The position numbers and the translations under genes are program-made. The notes under the pieces are model-generated. The model saw only the letters and a program-made list of their open reading frames with translations. It made no database searches and was not told where the DNA came from. Positions 11,865-24,190 of a DNA stretch of 64,000 nt are shown one piece after another. Where the stretch lies: the NCBI RefSeq assembly GCF_002288925.2, contig NW_022098031.1, forward strand, positions 7,607,340 through 7,671,339, read 5' to 3'. The DNA is from Delphinapterus leucas (taxonomy: Eukaryota; Chordata; Mammalia; Artiodactyla; Monodontidae). Numbering within the stretch: the first letter of the stretch is position 1; each line of letters begins with the position of its first letter.

Positions 11865-13309
11865 AAAGGGGAGGTAAAAGAACTGCTCTCACCATGAGCA
11901 TTTCAGACATTTCCACGAGGTCCTTCTGATGAAATTTCTCATTGTTTAATGAATTACTGAAAAATAAATAAATAAGAACACTTCTCCATTCAGGAAAAGT
12001 GTTCCTGATTCAAATGATTGTTTTTTCCTCTCTGAAATGCTCGGAGACACATCTGCATTAATTCTAGGCATGTGTGGAGATAACCTAACTTTCAGCCTGA
12101 CTTGCCATTTAAAAGATTTACATTTCATCAGAGAGACACATATAATAAATTTACCATATTAAAAAACAGAACACTGTATTTCTTCATTTTCTTTCTCTGG
12201 CATGACAGGCAAGTGTAGTGTTAAGTCAGAGCGGAAGAAAACATGAAATGCCTCACTCTGGCTAAGCCTCCACCTGAACCTAGAACTGTATGGAGAAGAG
12301 GGAGAGAAAGTAAGAGAGGAGGGGAAAGAAAGCGAAGAGAAAAACTAAGAAGTAAAGACACAGTACTAAAGCACTGTCCTCTCAGTCAAGCAACTGAAAC
12401 TCTGAGGTTTTGCTTGATTACTTTTATTCCCTTGTCACCCAAATCAACACACTCATCAAGACCTATTGATTTTTCCTTCAAGCACATCTTATAACACCCA
12501 TGCCTTGAATATTTACTGAGTGACTGCTATGGGCAAGGAAATATGCTATACACCATGGAGTATATAGTATATACTAAACATAAAATTTCTGTAAGCTGCC
12601 CAGAATATATATATATGTGTTATGTGATTATATGTATAATATAGTATATGAGTGTGTTTTTCGCTGGCAATAGTTCTTATCCTCACAGATCTTGCAATCT
12701 CATAAGTAAAAAAAAAAAAAGATGTGCAGAAAACAACATAATAAATTTATTAGGACAATGATCCAAAGACAGTTATAATTAAAGGGCTATTACAGTTCAA
12801 AGAAGAAAAAGAATCTAGCTAGGGCAAGGCTTCATGGCAAAAATGAAACCTAAAATTGCCTAGAAGAACAGTTAAGCTCTTGTGCTGGGGTAATTCCTTC
12901 TTGTCATATTAATATTCTTTAAAATCGCAATTCAATAATTAAAGTACAGCACTTCATGCAGTTATATTAAAAAAAAAAGCTTCATTGCCATGTAAAAAAG
13001 ACATAAGAACAGTCAATGCATTTGCCTTCACCAGGTCTAAAGCACCATTATCCACGCTCAGCCATGACCTTCTGGAGATGGGCTTTCAAAACTCCAGGCT
13101 TTCTTCCCTTCCAATGTATCTGGCATGCTTCTTCAAGATTAGTATTTCTTAAACCTCACTTGTATCATGTCATTCCCTTATCCTTTGGGGATCCTGACTT
13201 CTTTCCATTTCCAATCTAAACTTGTCTTTCTGACCCTACTCCATCTATTTACTTTCCCTTCCTGTGACTCCACCTTTCATCCTCCCTGGGATCCAGCCCA
13301 CCTCCCTGG
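11865..13309. other. Intron 2 stretch, nothing assigned
   Basis: Contains an AT-rich tatata region near 12540-12655 and possible L2-like text at 13130-13260. No gene. Confidence 0.5.
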
Positions 13310-13478
13310 GTGTGAATGCTGGCTCTGCCACTGTGAGCCATGCAACCACGGGCCAGCTAGGTATTCACTCTCTCAGTGCCTCATTTTCCTCATCTAGAAA
13401 ATGCAACAGTTCTTGCCTCAAAACATTAAATGAAGTATTAGAACAGTGCCTGGCAGCTGCTAAGTACTCAGTAAATGA
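13310..13478 (+). repeat. MIR SINE
   Basis: gaatgctggctctgccactg, ctctcagtgcctcattttcc and agaacagtgcctggcagctg follow the MIR consensus closely. Confidence 0.85.
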
Positions 13479-15214
13479 AATATATATTTATCTGATGACT
13501 GCTGACAGGATATACTTCTTCCCTTTCATCATTATCATAATGTTATACTGGTTTTCCTTTGAGAAATTACCTCTCCCCAGATTCCATCTGCCCCTATGAA
13601 GGACTCCCAGAATCTACATCATCCCTGGAGATGGGCACTCTATTCAGGCAAAACAAATTGCTCCCTCTCTCTCTCCTGGGAATTTGAGGACTGCAGCCAA
13701 AACATTCGGATGACAGCGCCCCAAGAAGATAGGTAATTGGTAATTACTGTCTAGATGCTCAAGTCTGTTCTTCCCAAGACATAATTATTTAATTCTTTCC
13801 GGTGAGCTGGCCAGGATCCCACCACTGATTTTCTCTTTTGCTTAAGTTTTCCTGAGTTGCTTTCAGATACTTACAACCAACTAAGTGATATATTAATCAT
13901 CTCACTCTGAAGAAAACCCCATGGTCATCCCTTCCTTAGACACTCTCTTCATCTCACAAAGAAGGCTCTCTAATTTGCCTTTCACCTTCCCATATTCACC
14001 CCTCCCTCAAGTTCCCATACCCTTCAGTAAGTATCTGTCCACATTGATCTCCTTCTCTGTTCTTCCTTGACATCTAACATAGCACTGAATTTACCTTTCC
14101 TTTATAAAATCCTGCCTTGTACCATCCAGTATGTGGTAATGTGTTTACCTTGTCTAATCAACTGGCTCTTAAGCCCTTTGCAAATGAAATCTATACCTTA
14201 TACATTGGTTTACAGCAGTATTTAACCTGGTTGATTACTGTTTGCTTTTGATTAACTGATTGACTAACTGGCTGATTGATTAACTGCAAAAAGTTGAGAA
14301 CTTTTCCTCTCTGTCGCTCAAAGTCCTACAACTTTGTGAACTTCTTACGAATTCTGCCCAGTCTGTTCTCTCTTTGGTCATCTTAACTATGCCAGGATTT
14401 TCCAATTATCTCAGTTTAGTACTTGAACACAGTTGCCTAATACAGATTTGTGAATGGATAAAGCAATGGTTTTCTATGGTTTTAAGAAATGTGATAAGAA
14501 ATAAATACTTTTCAGTGGCATGTGAACAGTACGTTTGGATAGTGATTGGTTTTAGGCATTCACCAATCCCCCCCCACCCCAATTGAACCTAATCAGAAAA
14601 CAGCAACATTTCACAGACCCAGCAAGTTTCCTCCTGCCATCTGGTCTGAAAAGGAAGTCAAGAAACATTAGTAGGTGGCAGGGGCTAAACACAGTTCTAT
14701 TAGTACTTGGATGTCTTCTTCCACTCTGAATATTCAGCTTTCTACATCCAACTGAATACAAAGACCTTCCAGGAATAGTATTTGATTCTTCAGCTAGAAT
14801 ATTCCTCTTTGTTTCATGCAAGTTCCACCTCCAGAAATATTAATATATCTCGACCAAATACCCTAGTTAGTCTCTGAAATTTGACATCAAATCCTGTAAA
14901 AATCATTTGAATCTCAGTAACATCAACCTTTAGAATATAATTTAGTTTCATCATTTGTTTTATATCATGATTACCCAGAGATTTTTTCTCTGGACTGAAG
15001 CACATTTTATGTCTGAGACCAGATGCAAAAGTCTGGATACTCTTTTCGTGTCAGCCATGATCTAAGACTCTCCACTTGTTTGCCATACCTCCACTTACTT
15101 CCTGTTCCTAGATCTTCAGGAAAGTTGAGCTAGACCATCATGACAGCTTTAATCAAACAGGAAAACTGATCCTGGTCAGGTAAATAATGGACAAAAGGAA
15201 CTGAGAGTCTCTTG
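13479..15214. other. Intron 2 stretch, nothing recognised
   Basis: Ordinary intronic sequence with a C-run at 14570-14580. Confidence 0.5.
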
Positions 15215-15430
15215 GGAAAGGTGATAAGACATTTCGTATTATCCCCATGCTTCTACAGAAAACTCCTGATACAATCTGAAGCCCTCCCAAGCTCAAATCC
15301 TTTAATGCTTCCCTCTTCTTAAAGGATAAAATCAATGACATACAAATCCCTCCATGATCTGTCCCCTGCATAAATCTCCAACCTCATCTCTCACCACTTT
15401 CTTCCTCAATATTACAAAGTACTCTACCTC
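15215..15430 (+). mobile_element. Decayed L2 fragment
   Basis: ctttaatgcttccctcttctt, taaaatcaatgacatacaaatcc and tccatgatctgtcccctgc parallel the L2 3' coding region; order is preserved. Confidence 0.5.
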
Positions 15431-18400
15431 CCTTACATTATAAAGGATTGGGCAAAACAGTTCTTTAAAGTAAAAGTCCTAAAGAACTAGAAGTAAAAAG
15501 AAAGAGTAAGATCAAAAATAACAATAATAAATCTTAAGTTATAAGGAAAGTACACAGCAAAGAAAGGAAAAGCAAACTCTTTCAGATTAACAGATTATAC
15601 GCTATCATGCTACTCTAGATATGCCGGGACCATATCTAAGAGGCAACTGGATTGGTGGCCTCCATGGCAACCACCCAAAATTTTAGCAGTACGATTGAGG
15701 GAAAGAGGATCACCACCAGAATCACCTCCTTTCTCTCTACCAAGAGAGAATCGACCGGGTTACGCACCACGTGATCCATCACACACATCATCAAGCTTAA
15801 ACATACTACAGCCACGAATACTCTACAATGACTAAACTGTTCTGTTTATTTTTATTTAAACCTTTTTCCTTTAGCCTCTATTAGCCTCTTCAGTAGGTAG
15901 ACTCTTAAACCTCAGAGCAGTAGATAAATCGTGGATTATGCAACAAAACCCATTATCATTCATCACTTAATCCACCATCAGCCCAGGCCAGCCACCAGGG
16001 GATGGAGATTTGCTGAGGCACGCACCACTACACCAACATCCCAATGGGAACCTTGGAGCTGGATAGTTCTATAAGCTCCTCCACTAACTGAATTCTGCCT
16101 ACTCAGTCCTCTCCCTCTTCTGCTGTTGACACATCCCTCCAGCCTACCATTCTACCCTCTGTGTAAGTAATGTTCATTATCAACAGCTCTTAGCGTTTAC
16201 ACAAACCCGACTCCTGCTACTTCTACTCATGTTCTCATCTATATTTAGATCCTCTCTCATCCACCCTCAGAGCCAGAGAGGGATGAGCACTTTCCTGACT
16301 CTTCCACTGCTACGTTTATACCACGATTCCTCCGCTTTCATGAAAAAACTCTCCTCTTTTGAAGTTAACGGAGTTTGCTAATTCTCTTCCCCATCTAGGC
16401 CTCCAAGTGTGATACTCACACTTCAAAAGTCTGAAGCCTGCCTACAGCTTTCTTACTAACATTCTCAAGGATTTCCCCTCAATTGTTTTGATGTTTGTTC
16501 CAATACAGCCTCGGCGTTATTTTAACTCAGCTCCCTCCATGATTCTAACGTCAATCCCCTTCATCCATCCAACTTTGCAATACCATTCCTCCAACTCAAT
16601 TAAACTGCAGTTAAAATTGCAATTAAACTGCAATTAAAATTCCTCCAACTCACCCTGAAATCTGAAACCTCGTTTCTGTGACAGCTTTCTACTTCATCCA
16701 CTTCACCACTCTACTCTGACTTCTTATTCCCATAGTGGCTTCTGTTCTTCATCTGTCCCAATCCATTTTCCATGACTATCACTCCCATTCTGGGTTCCCT
16801 TGCCTCTCTGGAAATCATGGCCTATACTTTCAACAATGTTTTCATCGTCACTCTAGATGTGGTACCCTCTTGATTGCTGGCCGTGTGTGTCTTGTCAGCC
16901 TCCCAGGTTGAATCTCCCACATCTGCTTTCTCTATTCCTATTCCTGGGTTCTTAAAACTTGCAGAAAGGTACAAAGGAGTGTTGGATATTTCCCCAACAA
17001 AGACAAACTATTAAACATCTGGTAGCTCTTTGGTTACTGTCTGGAAACGTTTGTTTTGTTGTTGTTCTCTTCTACAGATTCAGCACTCCTATATCTAAAA
17101 ATCACTTGCACCGGGCTCTGCATACATGTATTTTCTTATCCTTTCCCTTAACGAGCACTCTTAAGGACATAGTCTACAATCACGACATCCATTTGTCCAC
17201 TCTACACTCACTCCTTAACAGAACCCATCGGCTCTATTCCTACCACACTAATGAAATTTAAGGAGGTTCATCAATTACATTTTTTTTTTCTTTTTAACTT
17301 CTCAAACTCCTTGACTCCAATAAACTACTGACCTGGCCACATAGTCTGCTGACAAGAGTACAGATCTGACTGGATGACCCCAGCCTGGCTCAGGCATAGC
17401 TCTCATGTAGCAGAGGCGAGTTGGGCACCAAAATTCCATCACAGGCACCTAGGTGGCAGCCAGGGCCGCCTAGCCAATAGCCCAGATATCACCAGCACTC
17501 AGAGGCTTTCCTTTCTTGTTAGAGGACAGAGACAATTGCTGGTCTTTCGGTTTATAAGAAACACCCCCATTTCTCCTCCCCTGTACTAGATCCTCCAGAG
17601 CCTCGACTCGGCACTGAATCCAGTTCCCTGTTTGGCAGTAAAACTCTACCTCTCAGTACTCAGCTCTCCTTAACAACATCTTCCAACAAAGTGCCTAAAA
17701 AGTGAAGATACCTCTATTGCGACATTCACTATTTTACATTCAATATTGGTCAAAATTACTTCTCATGAATTTTCACGCCCTATATATTAACCTAACCAAA
17801 AGGTTTTGGAAACTCCTGACACTGTGACTTCTCCGAAGGGAATTCACTTATTTAGATGTCCAATGGACTTTCACTGAGTACCTCTCATTTTCTATATACA
17901 ATGGGGATGGCTGATCTTACAAAGATGAGTAAGGTATGGCGCCTGACTTCAAGGAGTCCACAGTCCAGAGGAGCAAAGAGGCCAGCAAGAAAGGACTATA
18001 AACAGAGAGATAATGACTGTGAGAGATAAGTGTACAAAGTCTTCTAAGAGTAGGGAGAAGGAGGAGGATTATCTCTTCTAGGGATAATCAAGAAGCCTCC
18101 ACTTATATTCCTAAATAAATTGTAACCCAACTCTTTTGTCACTACTTCTTTTTTCTTTCTCTATGGACCATTACTGTATTCGACTGCATTGTAATGCAGT
18201 CAAAACAAAAGGACCCCTATTATTACCATGGACTTTTTTTAACTGGATTTTTTATCAAGGATTTTTTAAGACCTTAGAGTACATTAGCCTACACTCTTCT
18301 ACTCCTGTTAAAAAGAGACCTAAATTTTATTTCCAGTAGGAAACTACATTGAATAATCACATGTTTTAAGTGTGTATACACAATGTCACTAGAACCCTAG

Positions 18401-19199
18401 CATCACAAATGTGCATCACATGTATGAGCGTGCATACTTTCCCGGGTATAGGTATATGTACACATACACCATCACTGTAAATTTCGTGTATCCTTCCTAT
18501 TGTAGTCAGTCCACACACGCACAAAAATAACCTGAAAAATATGTTTAGGGCACTAGTAGTTGTTTTTTGCTCAGCATCTCTTCTCTAGAAACGCCTGTTG
18601 TTTTGGTAACGTATATTCCCATTCACAAGGTGAAGCAGAAGATGTCATGGTCCTGTGATGTGCATTCTCTAGACACAGTGAGCAGAGATGATCATATGGC
18701 TCAAACAAGGACCATCAATACACTCCCCATGAGTTTGGAAACTTATATAGGTCAGTTTCCCTCTTGGGGCCTTCATGTCAATATGCAAAACTTGGGAACT
18801 TCTGGCAGCAACATTCTACCATGTGACTCAAAGAACAGAGGAAGCCTGTCCACAGTGAGAGAGCTAAGCAAAGCAGAAGAAGCACTGACAAAGACCTGAA
18901 ACAGGATTCCCGAGTTTCTCACAGTGCTCAAACTTCTTATAAATTTCCTTTTTGCTTAAGCTCAAATTGAATTTCTATCACTTGCTAATAAAAAAAAAAA
19001 AAAATGCTGACTAATAAAATTCTATATAATCAGTTATATAATAGGAGGAAAATATCACCCAAGTAGTGTAGGTTGTGCATCCAATTGGCCAAAAAAAAAT
19101 GAAAACTCTCACCGGTTGTGATAACCAGTTCAGAATACATAGTGAATCTGGAGGACAGAAACTACAGAGATGTGATTACCTTAAACATTAAAGTCGTTC
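15431..19199. other. Intron 2 stretch, largely unclassified
   Basis: 16080-17260 is pyrimidine-rich and probably an ancient repeat. A 14-bp direct repeat attcctccaactca occurs at 16585-16598 and 16639-16652. 18540-18985 ends in an A-run (18991-19004) and may be a repeat end. No gene supported. Confidence 0.4.
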
Positions 19200-19560
19200 T
19201 TGACTCTTTGCTCTTCTTCTTCCCCAATGTTTACTTTTTCCTATCTTTTATCCCTCACCAAGTCCTACCAATTCTTTCTTTTAAATGCCCTTCATAACTA
19301 CACCATCTTATCCATTTAAATTATAATTATCCTAGTCCAGACTTTCTTAGCTAAATGGACCCCCATTTCCAGTCTCCTCATATCCACATATTTTGCATGC
19401 TTCTCTCCAGGAGATTATAAAAATTATACATATCATGCTTCCAGTTCTTCAATTTCCAGGGGATCTTATTGTTAACTGAATAATAATTTTAAAATTTAGC
19501 CAGGCATCAAGTCCCTTCATAATCTAGATTCCATCTACCTCTCAAACTTACATATCCCTA
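19200..19560 (+). mobile_element. Decayed L2 fragment
   Basis: Pyrimidine-rich text with L2-like phrases: ccatttccagtctcctcata and agtcccttcataatctagat. Low similarity. Confidence 0.45.
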
Positions 19561-19659
19561 CTCCTTTCTGTGACTTCTGAATATATCAACTTAATTGTCA
19601 TCAACAGAGTGAGTACAATGTGTCAGGCACTATGCTTGTGATTTTATAATCCCTGTAAT

Positions 19660-20184
19660 ACTTATAACAACTGATTTTTTCCAATGAGCCTTCAAATTCT
19701 TTGACACTATTCCCATTGAAAGATGGGGACTATGTCCGCTCCACTAGAATCCGGACCAATCTAAGTTTGTAAGTAACAAAATGCATCAACAGTGACACTG
19801 TTAACTTCTTAGGCTAGGTCTGAAAGGATAATACAGCCTCTGCCTTGCTAAAAGGAAGAGAGGGAAAAAAAGATGGTGACTAATACATTCTCTACAACCA
19901 TTTATAATGGAATGAACAGGCAGTGTGCATCTCTTGGTACACTCACCTTCGGAGGACTGAATCACCAGTAACAAGTCTGACAAACATTAGGCTGCAAAGA
20001 CGCTCAGGCCACATAGGGAGACCATTCATAGATGCTCTAGATAAAAGCCCCAAATGAGAGCCCAGACAACAGCCAACAACAAGTAAACACAGTTAGTAAA
20101 GATTGCCCCCAGATGATTCTGGCCCCGAGCTGTGAAGTCACTCCCAGTGAGACAAGCCTTCCCAGCTCAGATGCTTCAGATGCT
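19660..20184 (+). mobile_element. MaLR-type LTR (MLT1-like), truncated by the L1
   Basis: Contains the order of motifs I associate with MLT1 LTRs: agatgggg..tatgtccgctccactagaatc, a run with aggctaggtc..aaagg..atacagcctctgcc, and gcccagacaacagcc. It is heavily diverged and lacks its 3' end. No internal retroviral genes were seen. Family assignment from memory. Confidence 0.6.
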
Positions 20185-20909
20185 TCATCATTAGTGTATA
20201 GGAATGCTAGAGATTTCTGTGCATTAATTTTGTATCCTGCTACTTTACCAAATTCATTGATTAGCTCTAGTAGTTTTCTGGTAGCATCTTTAGATTCTCT
20301 ATGTATAGTATCATGTCATCTGCAAACAGTGACAGCTTTACTTCTTCTTTTCTGATTTGGATTCCTTTTATTTATTTTTCTTCTGTGATTGCTGTGACCA
20401 AAACTTCCAAAACTATGTTGAATAATACTGGTTAGAGTGGAGAACCTTGTCTTGTTCCTGACCTTAGTGGAAATGGTTTCAGTTTTCTACCATTGAGAAC
20501 AATGTTGGCTATGGGTTTGTCATATATGGCCTTTATTATGTTGAGGTAAGTTCCCTCTATGCCTACTTTCTGGAGGGTTTTTATCATAAATCGGTGCTGA
20601 ATTTTGTTGAAAGCTTTCTCTGCATCTATTGAGATGATCATATGAGGCAAACTTTATTTTAAAGTCTATTTTGTCTGATATGAGAATTCCTACTCCAGCT
20701 TTCTTCAGATTTCCATTTGCATGGAATATCTTTTTCCATCCCCTCACTTTCAGTCTGTATGTGTTCCTAGGTCTGAAGTGGGTCTCTTGTAGACAGCATA
20801 TATATAGGTCTTGTTTTTGTATCCATTTAGCCACTCTGTGTCTTTTGGTCGGAGCATTTAATCCATTTACATTTAAGGTAATTGTCAATATGTATGTTCC
20901 TATTACCAT
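20185..20909 (-). pseudogene. L1 ORF2 remnant: endonuclease start fused by deletion to reverse transcriptase core
   Basis: The ATG at 20909 starts an endonuclease domain (TLNVNGLNAPTKRH, CLQETHFRPRNTYRLK, AGVGILISDKIDF). Near 20648 the sequence jumps to the RT ([35 protein letters not shown]). The catalytic FADD box is at 20326-20315. It stops near 20185, losing the rest of RT and the Cys-rich C-terminus. Deletion and frameshifts make it non-functional. Confidence 0.88.
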
Positions 20910-20967
20910 CTTCTTAATTGTTTTGGGTTTGTTATTGTAGGTCTTTTCCTTCTCTTGTGTTTACTGC

Positions 20968-21860
20968 CTAGAGAAGTTCCTTTAGCATTTGTTGTAAAGC
21001 TGGTTTGGTGGTGCTGAATTCTCTTAGCTTTTGCTTGTCTGTAAAGGTTTTAATTTCTCCATCAAATCTGAATGAGATCCTTGCTGGGTAGAGTAATCTT
21101 GGTTGTAGGTTTTTCCCTTTCATCACTTTCAATATGTCCTGCCATTCCCTTCTAGCTTGTAGAGTTTCTGCTGAAATATCAGTTGTTAACCTTATGGGGA
21201 TTCCCTTGTATATTATTTGTTGTTTTTCCTTTGCTGCTTTTAATATTTTTTCTTTGTCTTTAATTTTTGATAGTTTGATTAATATGTGTCTTGGCATGTT
21301 TCTCCTTGGATTTATCCTGTATGGGATTCTCTGTGCTTCCTGGACTGAATTGACTATTTCCTTTCCCAAATTAGGGAAGTTTTCAACTATAATCTCTTCT
21401 AATATTTTCTCAGACCCTTTCTTTTTCTCTTCTTCTTCTGGGACCCCTATAATTCAAATGTTGGTGCGTTTAATGTTGTCCCAGAGGTCTCTGAGACAGT
21501 CCTCAATTCTTTTCATTCTTCTTTCTTTATTCTGCTCTGCTGTAGTTATTTCCATTATTTTATCTTCCAGGTCACTTTTCCGTTATTCTGCCTCAGTTAT
21601 TCTGCTATTGATTCCTTCTAGAGAACTTTAATTTCATTTGCTGTGTTCTTCATCATTGTTTGTTTGCTCTTTAGTTCTTCTCGGTCCTTGTTAAACTTTT
21701 CTTGTACTTTCTCCATTCTATTTCCAAGATTTTGGATCATCTTTACTCTCATTACTCTGAATTATTTTTCAGGTAGACTGCCTACTTCCTCTTCATTTGT
21801 TTGGTCTGGTGGGTCATTGCCTTGCTCCTTCATCTGCTGTTTGTTTCTCTGTCTTCTCAT
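20968..21860 (-). pseudogene. L1 ORF1 remnant
   Basis: The ATG at 21860-21858 begins an L1 ORF1-type N-terminus (MRRQRNKQQMKEQGND...). An open stretch 21369-20968 encodes the conserved C-terminal RNA-binding half (PRHILIKLSKIKDKEKILKA, then RREWQDILKVMK). The reading frame is broken between these parts. ORF1p is the RNA chaperone of the L1 particle; this copy is inactive. Confidence 0.85.
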
Positions 21861-22530
21861 TTTGCTTAACTTACTGTGTTTAGGGTCTCCTTTTTGCAGG
21901 CTGCAGGTTCATAGCTCCCGCTGTTTTTGGTGTCTGCCCCCAGCGGCTAAGGTTGGTTCAGTAGGTTGTGTAGGCTTCCTTGTGGAGGGGACTGGTGCCT
22001 GTGTTTTGGTGGATGAGGCTGGATCTTGTCTTTCTGGTGGGAAGGACCGCAGCCAGTGGTGTGTTTTGGGGTGTCTGTGACCTCATTATGATCTTCAGCA
22101 GCCTCGCTGCTAATGGGTGGGGTTGTGTTCCTGTCTTTCTAGTTGTTTGGCATAGGGTGTCCAGCACTCTAGCTTGCTGGTCATTGAGTGGAGCTGGGTC
22201 TTAGCGTTGAGATGGAGACCTCTGGGAGAGCTTTCGCTGTTTGATATTATATGGAGCCAGGAGGTCTCTGGTGGACCAATGTCCTGAACTCAGCTCTCCC
22301 ACCTCAGAGGCACAGGCCTGACACCCAGCTGGAGCACCAAGATCCTGTAAGCCACATGGCTCAGAAGAAAAGGGAGAAAAAAAGAAAGAAAAGTAAATAA
22401 AATAAAATAAAGTTATTAAATTTAAAAAATTATTAAAAATTAAAAAAAGTAAAACGTAATAAAAGAAAAGAAAGAAAGAAAAAATGGAAAGACAGAGCAC
22501 TAGGACAAATAGTAAAAGCAAAGCTATACA

Positions 22531-22756
22531 GGGCTTCCCTGGTGGCGCAGTGGTTGAGAGTCCACCTGCCGATATAGGGGACACGGGTTCGTGCCCTGGT
22601 CTGGGAAGATCCCACGTGCCGCGGAGTGGCTGGGCCCATGAGCCATGGCCGCTGAGCCTGCGCGTCCGGAGCCTGTGCATCCAGAGCCTGTGCTCCGCAA
22701 CAGGAGAGGCTACAGCAGCGAGAGGCCCATGTACCACAAAAAAAAAAAAAAAAAAA
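22531..22756 (+). mobile_element. CHR-type SINE, copy 2, nested in an L1 5' UTR
   Basis: Same head and A/B boxes as the other copies. It carries an extra partial duplication of the gagcctgtg motif near 22669-22690, and ends in a 19-A run at 22738-22756. It lies inside the antisense 5' UTR of the minus-strand L1 at 20185-24190, so it is younger than that L1. No clear target duplication was seen because both flanks are A-rich. Confidence 0.93.
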
Positions 22757-24190
22757 GAAAAGTAAAAAAAAAAAAACACACAAAGCAAAACACACATACA
22801 CACTCACAAAAAGAGAAAAAGGAAAAAATATATATATATCTATATATATATTTAAAAAAAAGGAAGAGAGCAACCAAATCAATAAACAAATCTACCTATG
22901 ATAGTAAACTCTAAATACTAAACTAAGATAAACATAAAACCAGAAACAAATTAGATGCAGAAAGCAAACCCCAAGTCAACAGTTGCTCCCAAAGTCCACC
23001 GCCTCAATTTTGGGATGATTCGTTGCCTATTCAGGTATTCCACAGATGCAGGGCACATCAAATTGATTGTGGAGCTTTAATCCGCTGCTCCTGAGGCTGC
23101 TGGAAGACATTTCCCTTTCTCTTGTTTGTTCGCACAGCTGCTGGGGTTCAGCTTTGGATTTGGCCCCGCCTCTGCATGTAGGTCGCCTGAGGGCATCTGT
23201 TCTTCCCTCAGACAGTACGGGGTTAAAGGAGCCGCTGATTGGGGGCTCCGGCTCACTCAGGCTGGGGGAAGGAAGGGGTACAGAATGCGGGGCGAGCCTG
23301 CGGCGGCAGAGGCCAGCATGACATTGCAACAGCCTGAGGTCCCGTGCATTCTCCGGGGGAAGTTGTCCCTGGATCACGGGACCCTGGCAGTGGCGGGCTG
23401 AACAGGCTCCCAGGAGGGGAGGTGTGGATAGTGACCTGTGCTTGCACACAGGCTTCTTGGTGGCTGAAGCAGCAGCCTTAGCATCTCATGCCCGTCTCTG
23501 GGGTCTGTGCTGATAGCTGTGGCTTGCGCCCGTCTCTGGAGCTCGTTTAGGCGGTGCTCTGAATCCCCTCTCCTCACGCATCCTGAAACAATGGTCTCTT
23601 GCCTCTTAGGCAGGTCCAGACTTTTTCCCGGACTCCCTCCCGGCTAGCTGTGGCATACTAGCCCCCATCAGGCTGTGTTCACGCAGCCAACCCCAGTCCT
23701 CTCCCTGGGATCTGACCTCCGAAGCCTGAGCCTCAGCTCCCAGCTCCCACCCGTCCAGGTGGGTGAACAGACAAGCCTCTCAGGCTGGTGCTGGTCAGCA
23801 CCGATCCTCTGTGTGGGAATCTCTCTGCTTTGCCCTCCGCACCCCTGTCGCTGCACTCACCTCCGTGGCTCCAAAGCTTCCCCCCTCTGCCACCCTCCGT
23901 CTCCGCCGAAGAAGGGGATTCCCAGTGTGTGGAAACCTTTCCTCCTTCACAGCTCCCTCCCAGAGGTGCAGGTCCCGTCCCTATTCTTTTGTCTGTTTTT
24001 CCTTTTTTCTTTTGCCCTACCCAGGTACATGGGGAGTTTCTTGCATTTTGGGAGGTCTGAGGTCTTCTGCCAGCGTTCAGTAGGTGTTCTATAGGAGCTG
24101 TTCCACATGTAGATGTATTTCTGATGTATTTGTGGGGAGGTAGGTGATCTCCACGTCTTGCTCCTCTGCCATCTTGAAGGTCTCCCCAGA

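Larger units (their letters stand above)
20185..24190 (-). mobile_element. LINE-1, minus strand: complete 5' end, internal deletion, 3' end missing
   Basis: Read on the minus strand the element opens near 24190 with the ggagacc..aagatggcagaggagc-type L1 5' end, then a 2.3-kb 5' UTR that carries a CHR SINE, ORF1 (start near 21860), ORF2 endonuclease start (20909) and part of the reverse transcriptase. About 1.5 kb between endonuclease and RT is missing (junction about 20648), and everything 3' of the RT core is missing. It replaces the 3' part of a MaLR LTR. Lineage looks cetartiodactyl-specific. It is defective. Confidence 0.9.

Noticed and set aside
15600..15830. Pro/Arg-rich translation suggesting a processed pseudogene
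   Set aside because: Several frames give patches but with stops, and I could not match them to a known protein.
22201..22882. Overlapping 149- and 200-aa minus-strand ORFs
   Set aside because: They are antisense translations of the CHR SINE and A/T-rich L1 5' UTR; the same peptide text recurs at every CHR copy.
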